This document shows positions 23,247-34,092 of a stretch of 64,000 nucleotides of DNA, piece by piece. Origin of the DNA: Ambrosia x helenae (Eukaryota > Streptophyta > Magnoliopsida > Asterales > Asteraceae). The notes under the pieces were generated by a model. That model saw only the letters and a program-made list of their open reading frames with translations, had not been told where the DNA came from and did no database searches. Position numbers and translations under genes: made by a program. Every line of letters begins with the position of its first letter. The first letter of the stretch is position 1. The DNA lies in contig CM061227.1 in the NCBI GenBank assembly GCA_030844895.1, positions 113,319,603-113,383,602 on the forward strand, in the 5' to 3' direction.

Positions 23247-24215
23247 GAGCATTCACAGTAGATGCTCCATATTAGTGTGAGGGGACCTCTATATTATATA
23301 GAGTGTGTATAAGTGGCTGTGAGTAGAGGAAATAGAAAATATATAGAAGAGACACTGTTCATCAGTAAATTTGGAGGACTGTTCACCCTCCATAGTTTTT
23401 TAATATTTTTAAAAGTGGTTGTGAGTAGAGTAGAGAGAAAATGTAATAATAAAAGTATGGTTATACTTTTTTTGTGATATTATGTTTTGTTTAAATTACA
23501 GAGATGAAGATAAAGTGTTTATTATAGAGATGGAGATAAAGTTTTGTTTAAATTACATCACAATATCAAGCATTTTCCTCTTTAATTTATGAATTATATT
23601 GCTATATAAACAAAATACAAAAATTGTGCTGTATTGTTGTGCTGCATTAAAATCAAGCAGATTGCTGTGTTGTGTTGTATTGAAATCCAGCATATTGTTG
23701 AATTCAACACCGAAATTTGAACACACAAAATTCAACACTTTACGACATTCACAAAAAGAAAATTTCTCTCATGTTATCGTGCTGCAATCTAATCCAACAA
23801 ATTGTTATGCTTTATTAAACTTCAGCACATTTTATTGCATTCGAAAATAAAATTCAAAAAGAATTCAGCACATTGTTGCTATGCAATAAAAAATACAACA
23901 TAATGATAGAAAACAACACAATAAAAAGGCTTTTTACAATTGCGTCTGCCAACTACGAAATAGCAAGGAAAACGATTTGGATCTCAGATCCTTGTTTTGA
24001 GTTCAACAATGGAGGACTTTAAGTTTGTCATTACATTTTCTCTCTCATCCGTTCACAATCACTTTAAAAAAAATATTAAAAAATAAAGGAGGGCAACAAT
24101 GACTTACCAAAATATATATATGAACAATAATTTTTTCTCTCTCCTCTACACACAACCACTTCCTAAAACATGAAGAATTCATTCACAAATATATAAGGAA
24201 CCTGCTATGATGCTC
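23247..24215. mobile_element. Tourist/Harbinger-type MITE (969 bp)
   Basis: TTA duplications lie at 23244-23246 and 24216-24218. The ends are GAGCATTCACAGTAGATGCTCC (left, first twenty bases shown here as GAGCATTCACAGTAGATGCT) and, on the minus strand, GAGCATCATAGCAGGTTCCT (right). Subterminal sequence is also inverted: GTGGTTGTGAGTAGAG and GAGAGAAAATGTAA near 23410-23440 versus CATTTTCTCTCTCATCC near 24036. The interior repeats words such as CAGCACATTGTTG and has no transposase. Confidence 0.8.
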
Positions 24216-25524
24216 TTAATGTACCAACTTTCTAGGAACAATAGAGCATTGGTAATTACAAGAGGTGCAATGGGGTATTATGTGGGAATGGGTCGGACTA
24301 GAGCACCCATAAGCACAAAGAAAAATTTGAAATGAAAGATTTGAATAGATGATGGTATTTAAACACATCATGTTTATTGATAGCTTTTGTATATATTTAA
24401 CTATTTTTGTTTACAATTTAGTCATTCTTAACCATACTTATCGAATGATCATGTTGCAGGCCTTTGTGTGCAATTGAAGATAGAATCACACGATGGAAAC
24501 CGGTATGAGAAAACGAAGGACTTGAAGACCATAGTTAGCGCCATGCAAACAAAGGAAATCCATGCCTAGACTATTCTGTTCTTCGTGACACGGAACAATG
24601 ATTAAGTCGATAAAAAAATAGGGTTTCACATTTTTAAACATTGGAAACCCCACAATTCGATCTTTAACACTTCCCCATCCGTTCTAGAGCACCAATAAGG
24701 CGATTTTGCATGTGCAACCAATTTCTAATCCAATCTTTTGATGCAAGGAAGCAAGGTTGAAAAAGTTGCTAGGCGGTGCCTACTCGGTTGACTTGGGAGT
24801 TTCGAGTACTCGGGGATTACTCGTTGAGCAATCGGCGCCTAGGACGTATTTTTACAACAATGCAAGGAAGCTTATCAGGAAGATTGAACATCTGATGACG
24901 AGTATGTGCGGCTAAATCACCCGTTTTCCTTTCCAAGTGTAGGGTTTGAGTATATGTACCTTTGATTTTTATTCTAGACTAGGTTATTAGGATTTACTAC
25001 GTAATCCATTAAGTTATTTGGATTCAATTATGGTTTTTCGAGTAAACGATATGGTTTTCTTAAACATTCTTTTGATTAACATTTTATCTATAAATGGCTT
25101 ATTACTTTGTGTCTCTTATTACTAAACTAATAGTGTGTGATTAGAACTCTTTTAAGTTAGAATCCACATTTATCACTTGATTAACTATACACATAGTCAC
25201 CCTTAATGACTTCCCACTAGTTTTTCACAATATCAATCGTATTTTGTCAACCCGAAACTCGAAGATGATTACCTTTTTCATTATTGTTTTCACAATCAAT
25301 TTCACTAGTTCTTTGTTTTCAATTTTCTTGCAAACCAATTTCCAATCAAGTTATTTCTTTTAAATCAATTGCAATTTAATTTCATACTTTAATTTACCTT
25401 GTAATTTAGTTAATCGAAATCTGGAACTTTTCACCAATTTCCCGTGAATACGACCTTACTTTCACTTACTATATATTTTTGTTTTTTTTATTAGCCCACG
25501 GGAGCTACAACAATAGACTATTAA
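24216..25524. other. Stretch without recognisable gene
   Basis: No gene found. About 24755-24845 holds a small repeat (CTAGGCGGTGCC ... GGCGCCTAG) with short inverted ends and several CGAGTACTCGG-like words, of a kind often seen as small plant MITEs. The rest is AT-rich without structure. Confidence 0.45.
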
Positions 25525-25529
25525 CATAC

Positions 25530-27609
25530 TGTAACATCGCGTATTTTTTTTTGTTGACTTCTTTTCATTCGTATTTCACCCTTACATTTTTTTATACTCT
25601 TAAACTTTAAAAGGCTTATATAAAAGTCAAGATTTAATAATAAAAAAAAAACCATTTTAAAACTGTTGAAATTGATTCAATTAACCAATAATATGGAATG
25701 GATAATGCAAATCGCTCCCTAATCTTGATCAACACCATAAACCGACCTTATCTGCTGCGAATTAGAAGATAATAACAAGTTTAAGTCGGTTAATTTGTGA
25801 TTATCCAAGATCTTTCAAAACCTAACCATATACTAATATATAAACTCTTCCAATTCGTTGATTTTTATAAAATTCAAAACCCAAGTTATACTCATACCAC
25901 TATCGCCTTCTAAACCCCCTGGTTTATTGTTGTTCTCGTCGCCTTTGTTGTTCGGAATCAAACCTGTTCATTGTTCGGGTTATCTAACTCTTAATCGGCC
26001 TAACTTGTAAGTTTATTTTCGATTAATTATTCATACATGGTCGAATATGCTCTGTTAACGAAACCCCATGATTCATCTTTCTATCAGAACCTGTAATGGA
26101 TGAATTGGATTGATTATTGAATGGGTTGTGGGTTAGGGTTTATAGATGTTTTAATTGGGGAAGATGATAGTAACAGTTAGGTTATAAATTTTCAAGTCGT
26201 ATAAAAAACCAACTGGTCGCGTAGACCAGCTGGTTTGTGTGTTTGCTTAACTGAGTCAAGACCCAGGCTCGATTCTTCTTGTAACCGGGTTAAGCTTTTG
26301 GTTTTAAAAAAAAAATTTGAATCCGTGTTGTTTGTTTATAAACCTTCTAATGATTTAACAACCAACTGATTGGTTAGATCAGCTGGTTTGTTCGGCGAGT
26401 TTTCAAACAAAGGTCCAAGTTCGAGACTTCATAGACCGGTTCAACCCAATTTTTTTTAAAACTGAATTATATATATTAGTTGTTATATAATATATTATAA
26501 CAATATAAACCTGTTTTATTCATAACTAATTCATAAAAATTCTGTTTTTAAGGATTCAAAAGCCAAAATTTTTCTAATCTAACCGATCAAAGATATAAAA
26601 TTTTCGAGAAAAAAATATATACTTTTATATTTTATCCTATAATCTTTTGTATAAATAATTAGTTTTATTTTAAATAAATAGAAAATATTTTTTTCGGGAG
26701 TTATATCTTTAGGATTATGTAAAATTTATAATGTTTTAACTAAAGCATTAACATTGAAGCGTCTTTCCCCAAAACTAGAGAACCTTAATCGAACGACCCA
26801 GAAATCTTAGACTTATTAGACTTGTGACACTTAGACTTTACAATGCCAAATCTAGGTTGATTTCATTGGGAATATTTACCTACTATTGCATACTTGGGAT
26901 TTTGCTTGCTTGCTAAGGTGAGTTTACATATCCCCACTTTTTATTATTTTCAATGTTTTCGGGGTGAAACATGTTCGAAACTTGTGCAATTACATTTTTG
27001 TTGAACATATATACTTGTGAACTGGTTGTGGTATATATAGTCCACCTCAGTACATTCATTAACTTTGATCAAGCCGCCTGTGTAGATTATAGCGCTATAG
27101 GTCTGACAAGCCCATCCCCCGCATAAATTCAGGGATGATCGAAACAGTAACAACATTTAACTAACTTACGAGTTAGGTCTCAGTCGACACAAGAGTTGAT
27201 TTTACAACACAATGACTTGAGCTACCCGTAGATCATGTTCACACACACTATCTTTGTTTAATTATTTGTCACAGTAATTGCTACATGGACTTTTTATTCA
27301 CTACTTTATTTAAACCTTATGTATTCTCACCAACTATTTATAGTTGACCCCCTCCATTTCCAAACTTAACATGTTTCAGGTATTCAGTTGCTTGGAAGTT
27401 TTAGCTTTTGCTTGTGGATCACATAGGAGTTAAAGTCTTAGATTCAATCAAAATAAACTTGTTATTGTTATTTGAACCTATTTGATTTGTATGTAATGTT
27501 TGTAATATAATTAAATAATCTATTGAAACATTTATTAGTCACCATGTGCTATTGAGCAATCGTCACTACGTGGCACCCCGATGTTTCCGCCATCGGTTGG
27601 GGTGTTACA
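25530..27609 (+). mobile_element. Solo LTR 3 (2080 bp) with TSD CATAC
   Basis: It starts TGTAACATCGCG and ends CCGCCATCGGTTGGGGTGTTACA (last part shown as GGTTGGGGTGTTACA), flanked by a perfect 5-bp duplication CATAC (25525-25529 and 27610-27614). No gag or pol inside. It shares the last ~60 bp and the AACATGTTTCAGGT region (near 27369) with solo LTR 2, but is shorter and more diverged in the middle. Confidence 0.87.
26205..26450 (+). repeat. Two tRNA-like modules inside solo LTR 3
   Basis: Module one at about 26218-26290 has GTAGACCAGCTGGTTTGTG and GGCTCGATTCTTC. Module two at about 26370-26445 has GGTTAGATCAGCTGGTTTG and AAGTTCGAGACTTC. Both resemble pol III box A and box B at SINE-like spacing. 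They follow a TTGGGGAAGATGA segment that also precedes the module in solo LTR 2. Confidence 0.4.
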
Positions 27610-27728
27610 CATACCAAACTTCATCAGGAAAAATTGATGTTTTGAGATGGAAGAAAGATGAAAACTTAAAAATATCAATTAAAATAGTAAGGCAGGATCT
27701 TACTAAGCATTTGGATTTGATTCGATTT

Positions 27729-28036
27729 TTTTTCTGAACGGCAAGGAATGACATGCCAACCATCGTGACATCGGACATTTTGTCAAGGTTGACTACTTGA
27801 CCGCCGCCAGCCCCTTGGCTCTCCCAAATGCGAGGAAACCTGACCTCTATCCGTCCGAAGGCACGAGAGTGGAATAATCGGTAAAACCTCGCCTCCTATC
27901 CGAGTCAAACCGGCACCACCCGTGTTCGCTTTTCACCTGGATGCCGCAGAAAATAATGGGAAGAATGGGAATCGAAACCTGGGTCACAAGGAACACCAAG
28001 TTTTTCCCCCAACCACTCCACCACTGCCTCATTGGC
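27729..28036 (-). mobile_element. tRNA-derived SINE, minus orientation
   Basis: Read on the minus strand, the head has GTGGTGGAGTGGTTGGGG (box A) and GGTTTCGATTCCC (box B). The body contains TCGTGCCTTCGGACGG, and the 3' end is CCGTTCAGAAAAAAAATCG. An imperfect 15-bp duplication (GGATTTGATTCGATT at 27714-27728, GGATTTGAAGCAATT at 28037-28051) flanks it. The body and tail match the SINE at 41886-42198, so both belong to one family. Confidence 0.75.
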
Positions 28037-28226
28037 GGATTTGAAGCAATTAAGAAGTATTTGTTATTGGAACAAGATAGCAACCCTGAAGGCGAACAAT
28101 TTTGACTGGATATTGCAGAGATCATAACATACAGCTTTCCCATTGGACGATTGGCGAAGAATTGATTTACCTTTAGTTTTTGTATGTATCTGCAATGTTT
28201 TGTATTTGCGGTTTCCAGTGGTTAGA

Positions 28227-28620
28227 GGGTGTTTGGGGTTGAGTTTGGAAATGCAAAAGTGCTTTTGGTCAGAAATGCTTATTGGCTTATGACTTGTTAA
28301 AAAGAAGTCTTAAAAAAGTGTTTGGATTAGCTTTTGAGATGAGAAACGTCAAAAAGTCAATAGATTGTCTTTTTTTTAAGTGTTTCGCTTATCTTATTGT
28401 GAATATTGGTTGTATAGGTGGTAGATTTGTAATTTTTTTCCAAAAGTCAAAAGCCAAAAGCCGAGATTTCTAACTTCTTAAAAACAACTTTGTCACCCTT
28501 AAAAGCCAAAAGTCAAAACAGAAAGTGCTTTTGGGTTACACAAACAACTTATTGACTTATTGGCTTCTTGAAAAAGCCAATAACTCAATAAGTTGTTTTG
28601 AAACTCAATCCCAAACACCC
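28227..28620. mobile_element. hAT-like MITE with GGGTGTTTGG ends (394 bp)
   Basis: The left end is GGGTGTTTGGGGTTGAGTTT. The right end on the minus strand is GGGTGTTTGGGATTGAGTTT. Inner AAAAGTCAAAAGCCAAAAGC words occur in both orientations. The GGGTGTTTGG terminus is widespread among plant hAT-like MITEs. A clean 8-bp duplication was not found. Confidence 0.7.
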
Positions 28621-28929
28621 TTTAAATTGGGACCTATGTAGTATCTTTCTATGGTGGTCTATTTTTATTAATGAATAATAATTTTCAATACCATAAAAAT
28701 GATACATTTTGGAATTACGGTTAAAATTTAATATTGTTATCATACATGCCCTAAACTTCAATAAAGTTGTGGGTGTAAATTTGATTGCATCTACGTTTAC
28801 CACCCCCCCCCCCACCCCACCCCTCCCTCTAAAAAGGAAAGAAAATAATTTAAAAAGAAAATTGTTGTACACCCAATCCCCGCAAACACAAAGGGGCTTT
28901 AGACTAGTAGTTTTTATTAATACGTACGT

Positions 28930-29668
28930 GATGTGTCAAAATCAATAAACACGAACACGACACGAAATCTAATCGTTTCATTTTTTACAAACACGAGCCT
29001 GTTTATAACAGGTTAACACAATAGGGAACATTTGGTAAAACAGATTAACATGACAAGACACGATAACACATGATAAGACACGACAAGACATGATAAGAAA
29101 CACGATAAGACATGTTAAGACACAAACACGATAAGACACGAGCACGAAACATGTAAACCAGTGCCGGCTTTAGGGTAAGTCAAACAAAGCTTTTGCTTTA
29201 GGCCACAAATTCTAAAGGGCCCGACTTAAAGAAATCAAAGTGTAATGCAGTTGTTTGGTGTTTTGGACTTGCACATATGATTTGTATGCACTTGTAGCTT
29301 CTCGCTACTATTTTTTTAATTTATTGTTTGATTAGCCATTGACGCCTATATACAATCAATCAAGTTGCAATTGGTTATATGAAGATCGTACTTGATTGAA
29401 CACTTTCATGTTATTTTGTATATATTGGCCAAATTGTTTTTCTTAAGACATGTGAAATTTGTTGTGTATAGAGGACAATAAATTGAGAAGGCCTCATTTT
29501 TTGAGTTTGTTTTAGACTTCTATAAAGGTTGAGCCGACCCTGATGTAAACACGAACACGACACGAAAAGAAACAGGTCTTAACGTGTCGACTGTTATAGA
29601 CACGAAACCTGTTAAAATCGTGTAGGTTCGTGTTAGGTTATCGTGTTCGTGTCTGAATTGCCAGCCTT
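28930..29668. mobile_element. CACGACACGA-type MITE, split by a hAT MITE
   Basis: ACACGAACACGACACGAAAT near 28952 is mirrored by TTATCGTGTTCGTGTC at about 29639-29654. Between them are many ACACGATAAGACATG words. The right end probably runs to AATTGCCAGCCTTAG, as in hAT MITEs that end in a GCCAGCCCTA-type terminus. The left terminus is degraded, so bounds are approximate. Confidence 0.5.
29159..29542. mobile_element. hAT MITE nested in the CACGA repeat (384 bp)
   Basis: A perfect 8-bp duplication ATGTAAAC (29151-29158 and 29543-29550) flanks ends CAGTGCCGGCTTTAGGG and, inverted, CAGGGTCGGCTCAACC. No coding capacity. Since it splits the CACGA-rich element it is the younger of the two. Confidence 0.85.
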
Positions 29669-30715
29669 AGTGGTGGTGCATGTTATCATTTTCCTGTTTG
29701 TGTATATGATGTATTTTCTATCCTTATTGTACGCTCACACCAAGTTTCATGATTGATAGTTGACCCAAATGTTTTTATAACACAATATTTCTTTTTTGTG
29801 CGCGCACATATGCATGTTTTTTTTATGAATATTAGATGTGGATATATCTTTGGAGCCGATGGTCTCACAGAAACAATTTCTTTATCTTTGGATATAGAGG
29901 TAAAATGCGACTACATCTCACCATCCTCAGATTATATCAATAGCATATACAACTATATGTGGGATAAAGTGGGTAAGATGATTGATTTATTACCACATAA
30001 ATTTGTCAAAATATGATTATAAATTCTTTTACAAAACTGTTCAATGTAATTATTTTTGCAAGTGTAAAGGCTATTATATATTAAACTTGCGTCCAGAGTT
30101 TCATGTTTTTAATGACAAAATTATGATGATCGATTTCTTTCGTGAAAAAAGAGAGAAGATGTTAGTTTTTCTATATTAACTCTAGGTAACCAAACTTGTA
30201 TACACACGTAAAATCATTTAGACTATATTTTATACTTTTAAATCAACCACCCAAGATTTTTAAACGATCTTTTTCACATTTTTATTTTATTTTAAAAATA
30301 CCGGTATTGTTGTAGTTTTTTTTTTTTTTTTTTAAATAATATATTACGTGATTATTTGCGTTTGTGTTTTCCCCACGTCATGAGGCACCCTCTAGTGTGA
30401 GTGTGTACATGTATATTGTTATTTTAACCAAAGATGTTTTTAAGGAATGCATATACTTAAAAAAAATAATAAAATAAAAGAAACTACATCAAACAAAGAA
30501 TGTACACAACATTATATACGATAAAAAATATATATGTTTAGTAATCCCATTAATGTTACGCAAGGTACATACCTTTTTACACATGTGTCGTCCTAATCAA
30601 ACATAACGCCTTTTGTCGTATCGATGTGTCGTTGGATGGTAATGGGGTTGTCTTGAAAATATTGAAGTTCAGAGATAAACTAAAATAAGTTTTATAAATT
30701 TGTTAATGAGTCCCG
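29669..30715. other. Stretch without recognisable gene
   Basis: An 87-codon frame at 29753-30016 (+) and a 65-codon frame at 29982-30179 (+) have no recognisable motif. Poly-T near 30319-30333. Nothing else identified. Confidence 0.5.
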
Positions 30716-30789
30716 AAGAGCTAACTCAGATGGACATTCAGGAAATAAAGTTTTGATATTGGTGGTAAGTCCCTAAGTTTGATTCTCAT

Positions 30790-30824
<35 letters not shown>

Positions 30825-30972
30825 CTCTGGTCCGTCCAGTTTCCTCCTAAACCCGGTTCGAGCCCTAGCTGGTGTTACAACCTCTATGGAAAAACCGGTG
30901 TTGATGGGATTCGAACCGGGGTTAGCGTTACGCCGGCTTGTGACTCCCGACCAGTTGATCTAAGTTGCCATT
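30716..30972. repeat. SINE-like composite with 33-G homopolymer
   Basis: On the plus strand GAGCTAACTCAGATGG (box-A-like, about 30718) and AGTTTGATTCTC (box-B-like, about 30776) precede an unbroken run of 33 G at 30790-30822. Beyond it, on the minus strand, TTAGATCAACTGGTCGGGAG and CCGGTTCGAATCCC (about 30880-30965) form a second tRNA-like head in opposite orientation. The G run sits where a box-B-like sequence ends. Confidence 0.5.
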
Positions 30973-31002
30973 AAAAAAAAGTTTTTAATGATATATTTTT
31001 TG

Positions 31003-32212
31003 AGTAAATGGCACAATTCGTCCCTGGGGTTTGGTCAATATTGCTAGATCCATCTAAACTAAGAATTTTTGACATCTGGGCCACTATAGTTACAAATTTA
31101 GTGCTAAATCCGTCCAATTTACAAACTCAGTTAAAAAAAATGTTGTTAACTCAAGGGCAGTATGATCATTTCCATCATTTTTTTATCATATATAATATAT
31201 AAGACAAGCAAAATAAAAAAGGGTTGCCCAAAGTCGAACCTGAGGTCAAACCCGGTTCAAATCCTTGAGCATACACCCACAACCATCTATCCTGCTTCAG
31301 ATTTGGTGTTTTATTTGATTTCGGAAAGAATTTATATAAAATTAACCTGAGTCATCTTCCCCAACCTAAATCCTAAGAACCCCAATTCTCCAATTGGGTT
31401 AATTACGAATCAGTTAAAATGTGGTTTAAAGACTTCAAGTGTAGAGGATTTCCAGCAAGTTCCTTATATTTAGACAATCAAATGAATCTAAAACAAAATT
31501 GCATTAAAACAAACCGACTACAACTACACGAATCAAGAATATTATTATTTATTAAGGTTGATATATGTGAATAATATGCAAGGTGGTTAAAGAATTATTC
31601 GACTGATTCACAAAGATTCAAAAGGCGGTAGTGAGTGAGGGGAATAATAATAATTGATGGGGAAAGGTTGGTTGATGTGGAGAGTTAAGAGTAGAGAGGT
31701 GAGCTTATTTTATAGGATTTTTATATGTATATGTTTTGATTGATTGATTATCTGAATTGCTTGATCTATATGTCTATTAGTTTTGGGCTAGGATTCGTAA
31801 TTAACCCAATTGGAGAATTAGTGTTCTTAGGATCTATGTTGGGGAACATGACTCGGGTTAATGTTTATATAAAATCTTTTCGAAATCAAATACAACACCA
31901 AATCTGATGCATGCCAGATGGTTGTGTGTGTATGCTCAAGGATCTTAACCGGGTCTAATCCCAGGTTTGACTCTGGGCAACCTTTTTTTTTTTTTTTTCT
32001 TGTCTTATATATTGTATAAGATAAAAAAAAATGATGGGAAATGACCATACTGCCCTTGAGTTAACGACATTTTTAACTAAGTTTGTAAATTGGACGGATT
32101 TAGCACTAAATTTGTAACTATAGTGGCTCAGGTGTCAAAAATTATTATTTTGGATGAATCTAGGCATCTAACAATATTGACTAAACCTCATGGACGAATT
32201 TAGCCATTTACT
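31003..32212. mobile_element. Long-TIR Mutator-like element (foldback), non-coding
   Basis: The arms at 31003-31411 (AGTAAATGGCACAATTCGTC...) and 31792-32212 (inverse, ending GACGAATTTAGCCATTTACT) are inverted copies of about 410-420 bp with scattered mismatches and a poly-T expansion in the right arm (31982-31999). The middle of about 380 bp has no gene. Long inverted repeats without transposase fit a non-autonomous MULE. The flanks are T-rich, so a 9-bp duplication cannot be read with confidence. Short frames within the arms (31162-31350 +, 31827-32048 -) are mirror images of each other, not genes. Confidence 0.75.
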
Positions 32213-32880
32213 TTTTTTTTTCCCTTTCTAAATTAAAGGTGAATTTACTATCGTTATCGAAGGAAAATAAAATGATAATCCACTAATCCAGGCTCCAGCC
32301 TCAAGTCCAGCTAATTAACGGGCTTATGGCCCAACAATTTTTCAGATGAAGAGACCTAGGCCCTGCTGGCAACTTTACGTTAAGGGTTTCAAGTTTCTGG
32401 AGTCAACTTAACCACCTTTAAGGCCCATATCCGAATCTAGTGAGTCCATGCCAATAATGGATACACTTTTTGGTATATGTGAATTGGGAATTACATGAGT
32501 AAATGAGCCCATAGATTAGAAGTACCTAAATTTTACCATTAAAAAGGATTTTCGATAATACATACCGGTGTTTACTATAATTTACAATTGTACTTTCATT
32601 TGGAGTTTCTTTTCTTTCTCTCTCTCTCTCTCTTTTTTTTTTTATAAAAAAAATTCGTAGAACATGCAAGTTTCTATAGAAGCTATAACATTCTATGTTA
32701 CTTGAATGTACATACACATTTACTATTTACTATTTACTATTTAGGATATGTGTGGATCAAAACTAACGCATATATTAAATTATAAACCACATAGCGGACG
32801 GATTGGTGTGTTTGCCTACATCCCATCATACTTCATCACCATACGGGGTTTGCGACTCCATGTGCGTACAAGTGACTTAT
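32213..32880. other. Non-coding stretch with a CT microsatellite
   Basis: A TTTCTCTCTCTCTCTCTCTC tract lies at about 32613-32633. No gene or element recognised. Confidence 0.5.
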
Positions 32881-32885
32881 TTATA

Positions 32886-32932
32886 CTAGTAACTTGGCCC
32901 GCGCGATGCGGCGGGTATCATCGAATATCTTT
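32886..32932 (-). repeat. Helitron-like 3' terminus
   Basis: On the minus strand the sequence reads ACCCGCCGCATCGCGCGGGC then CAAGTTACTAG|T: a GC hairpin followed about ten bases later by CTAG before T. This is the usual arrangement at Helitron 3' ends. The rest of the element (toward higher coordinates) was not delimited and is cut by the copia element at 33158. Confidence 0.5.
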
Positions 32933-33157
32933 TGGAGGGTGTAGTCTAACCTCATACGCCTTAATTGTTGATTTTATGTGTATTATTGTTATTGTTATTA
33001 TTTAAATATTTAGTAAGTATTTGCTTATGTATTTCTAGTTCATGCATATTTATGTAACATGTGAATATTATAACATTCGAACTTCAGCTATACAATGTAA
33101 TTGCTACAAAGATATAAAAAAAATAATAATTATAACATAATTGATGAAGGGCCATAC

Positions 33158-33424
33158 TATAAAGAATGTATCATCACCATAAAAGCATTGACCATCATCT
33201 TAAAGATATTGACCAAGACTTGACTAAGACTTTGTCCAAGACTTGACCAAGACTTTGCATAATCTTAGCTTAGTCAATTATAATTGTAATTATGTAATTA
33301 AGTGTATCCCTTAGTATTAGCCTTTTCCTTATTGTAAATCCTCTATATAAGAGTCTTGTAATTCTCCATTGAAATATACAACTTTCATAATACAAAAACA
33401 CACAACATTGTTCATTACTTTATA
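33158..33424 (+). repeat. 5' LTR of the copia element
   Basis: 267 bp, with a TATA box TATATAAG at 33344-33351, so transcription probably starts near 33380. The body has a tandemly repeated GACCAAGACTTG/GACTTTGTCCAAG motif (about 33205-33257). It ends directly against the primer-binding site at 33425. Confidence 0.9.
33344..33351 (+). promoter_or_regulatory. TATA box in copia 5' LTR
   Basis: TATATAAG lies in CCTCTATATAAGAGTC, about 70-80 bp from the LTR end. The 3' LTR has the same sequence at about 37273-37280. Confidence 0.6.
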
Positions 33425-33438
33425 TGGTATCAAGAGCC
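33425..33438 (+). other. Copia primer-binding site
   Basis: TGGTATCAAGAGCC immediately follows the 5' LTR. It is complementary to the 3' end of initiator tRNA-Met apart from an extra A relative to the common TGGTATCAGAGC form. Confidence 0.75.
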
Positions 33439-33489
33439 TAAAAGCTTCCTTGAGCCATCTTCGATCCCAACCTACTCGACAGACACCTT

Positions 33490-34092
33490 TTGTCCGCATT
33501 TTGCCTTTTTTTTTCGATTCTTCATGGCCAAACAAATCACCCACATTACTACCTCCACAACCCGAAACCAAGGGCCACTCGAACTACCAATACCAACACT
33601 CGCCCGACTCGCAACAATAACACCTATTGCTACTATTGTAACATTCTAGGACATGACACTAAAGATTGTCGCAAACTTAGTCGCTTCCTCAGAGAACACA
33701 ATGTCTCGCCTCAAAATACCAACACCCAGGTGGTTAACTACACCACCCCTCACCCAATGGCTACAACATCATCTTGGATGTGGGACACCGGTGCGTCCAA
33801 CAACACCGCGAACAACAACCAACAATTTTCTGTTCTTTCCGAATACGGAGGACCCGATAAGATCGTGCTAGGTGATGGTAAAACTCTCCCTATAACTCAT
33901 ATTGCTCAAACAACTATTCCAACAAATTCTCGCCCACTTCTTTTAAATACCATTTTAATTGCTCATAATCTTCGAAATAATCTTATTTTCGTTGCCAAAG
34001 TTTGTCGTACTAATCGTGTTTCCGTTGAATTTTTTCCCTATCATTTTTTTGTAAAGGATCTACGCACGGGGCGCGCCTCATGCGGGGAGTGA
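33490..34092 (+). pseudogene. Copia gag C-terminus and protease remnant
   Basis: Only about 65 bp separates the primer-binding site from this frame, and the usual N-terminal capsid region of gag (several hundred residues) is absent, so a large deletion has occurred. What remains is an Asn/Thr-rich linker, a CCHC zinc knuckle CYYCNILGHDTKDC at about 33622-33663 and the aspartic protease active site WMWDTGASNN at about 33778, followed by GDGKTLPI. The frame closes at 34092. The ATG chosen by a simple frame search is not the ancestral start. Confidence 0.85.

Noticed and set aside
26218..26290. Functional tRNA gene in solo LTR 3
   Set aside because: Box A/B-like sequences are present but acceptor and anticodon stems do not form.
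33329..33620. Overlapping short frames at the copia LTR/gag junction
   Set aside because: Shadows of the gag frame and LTR sequence.
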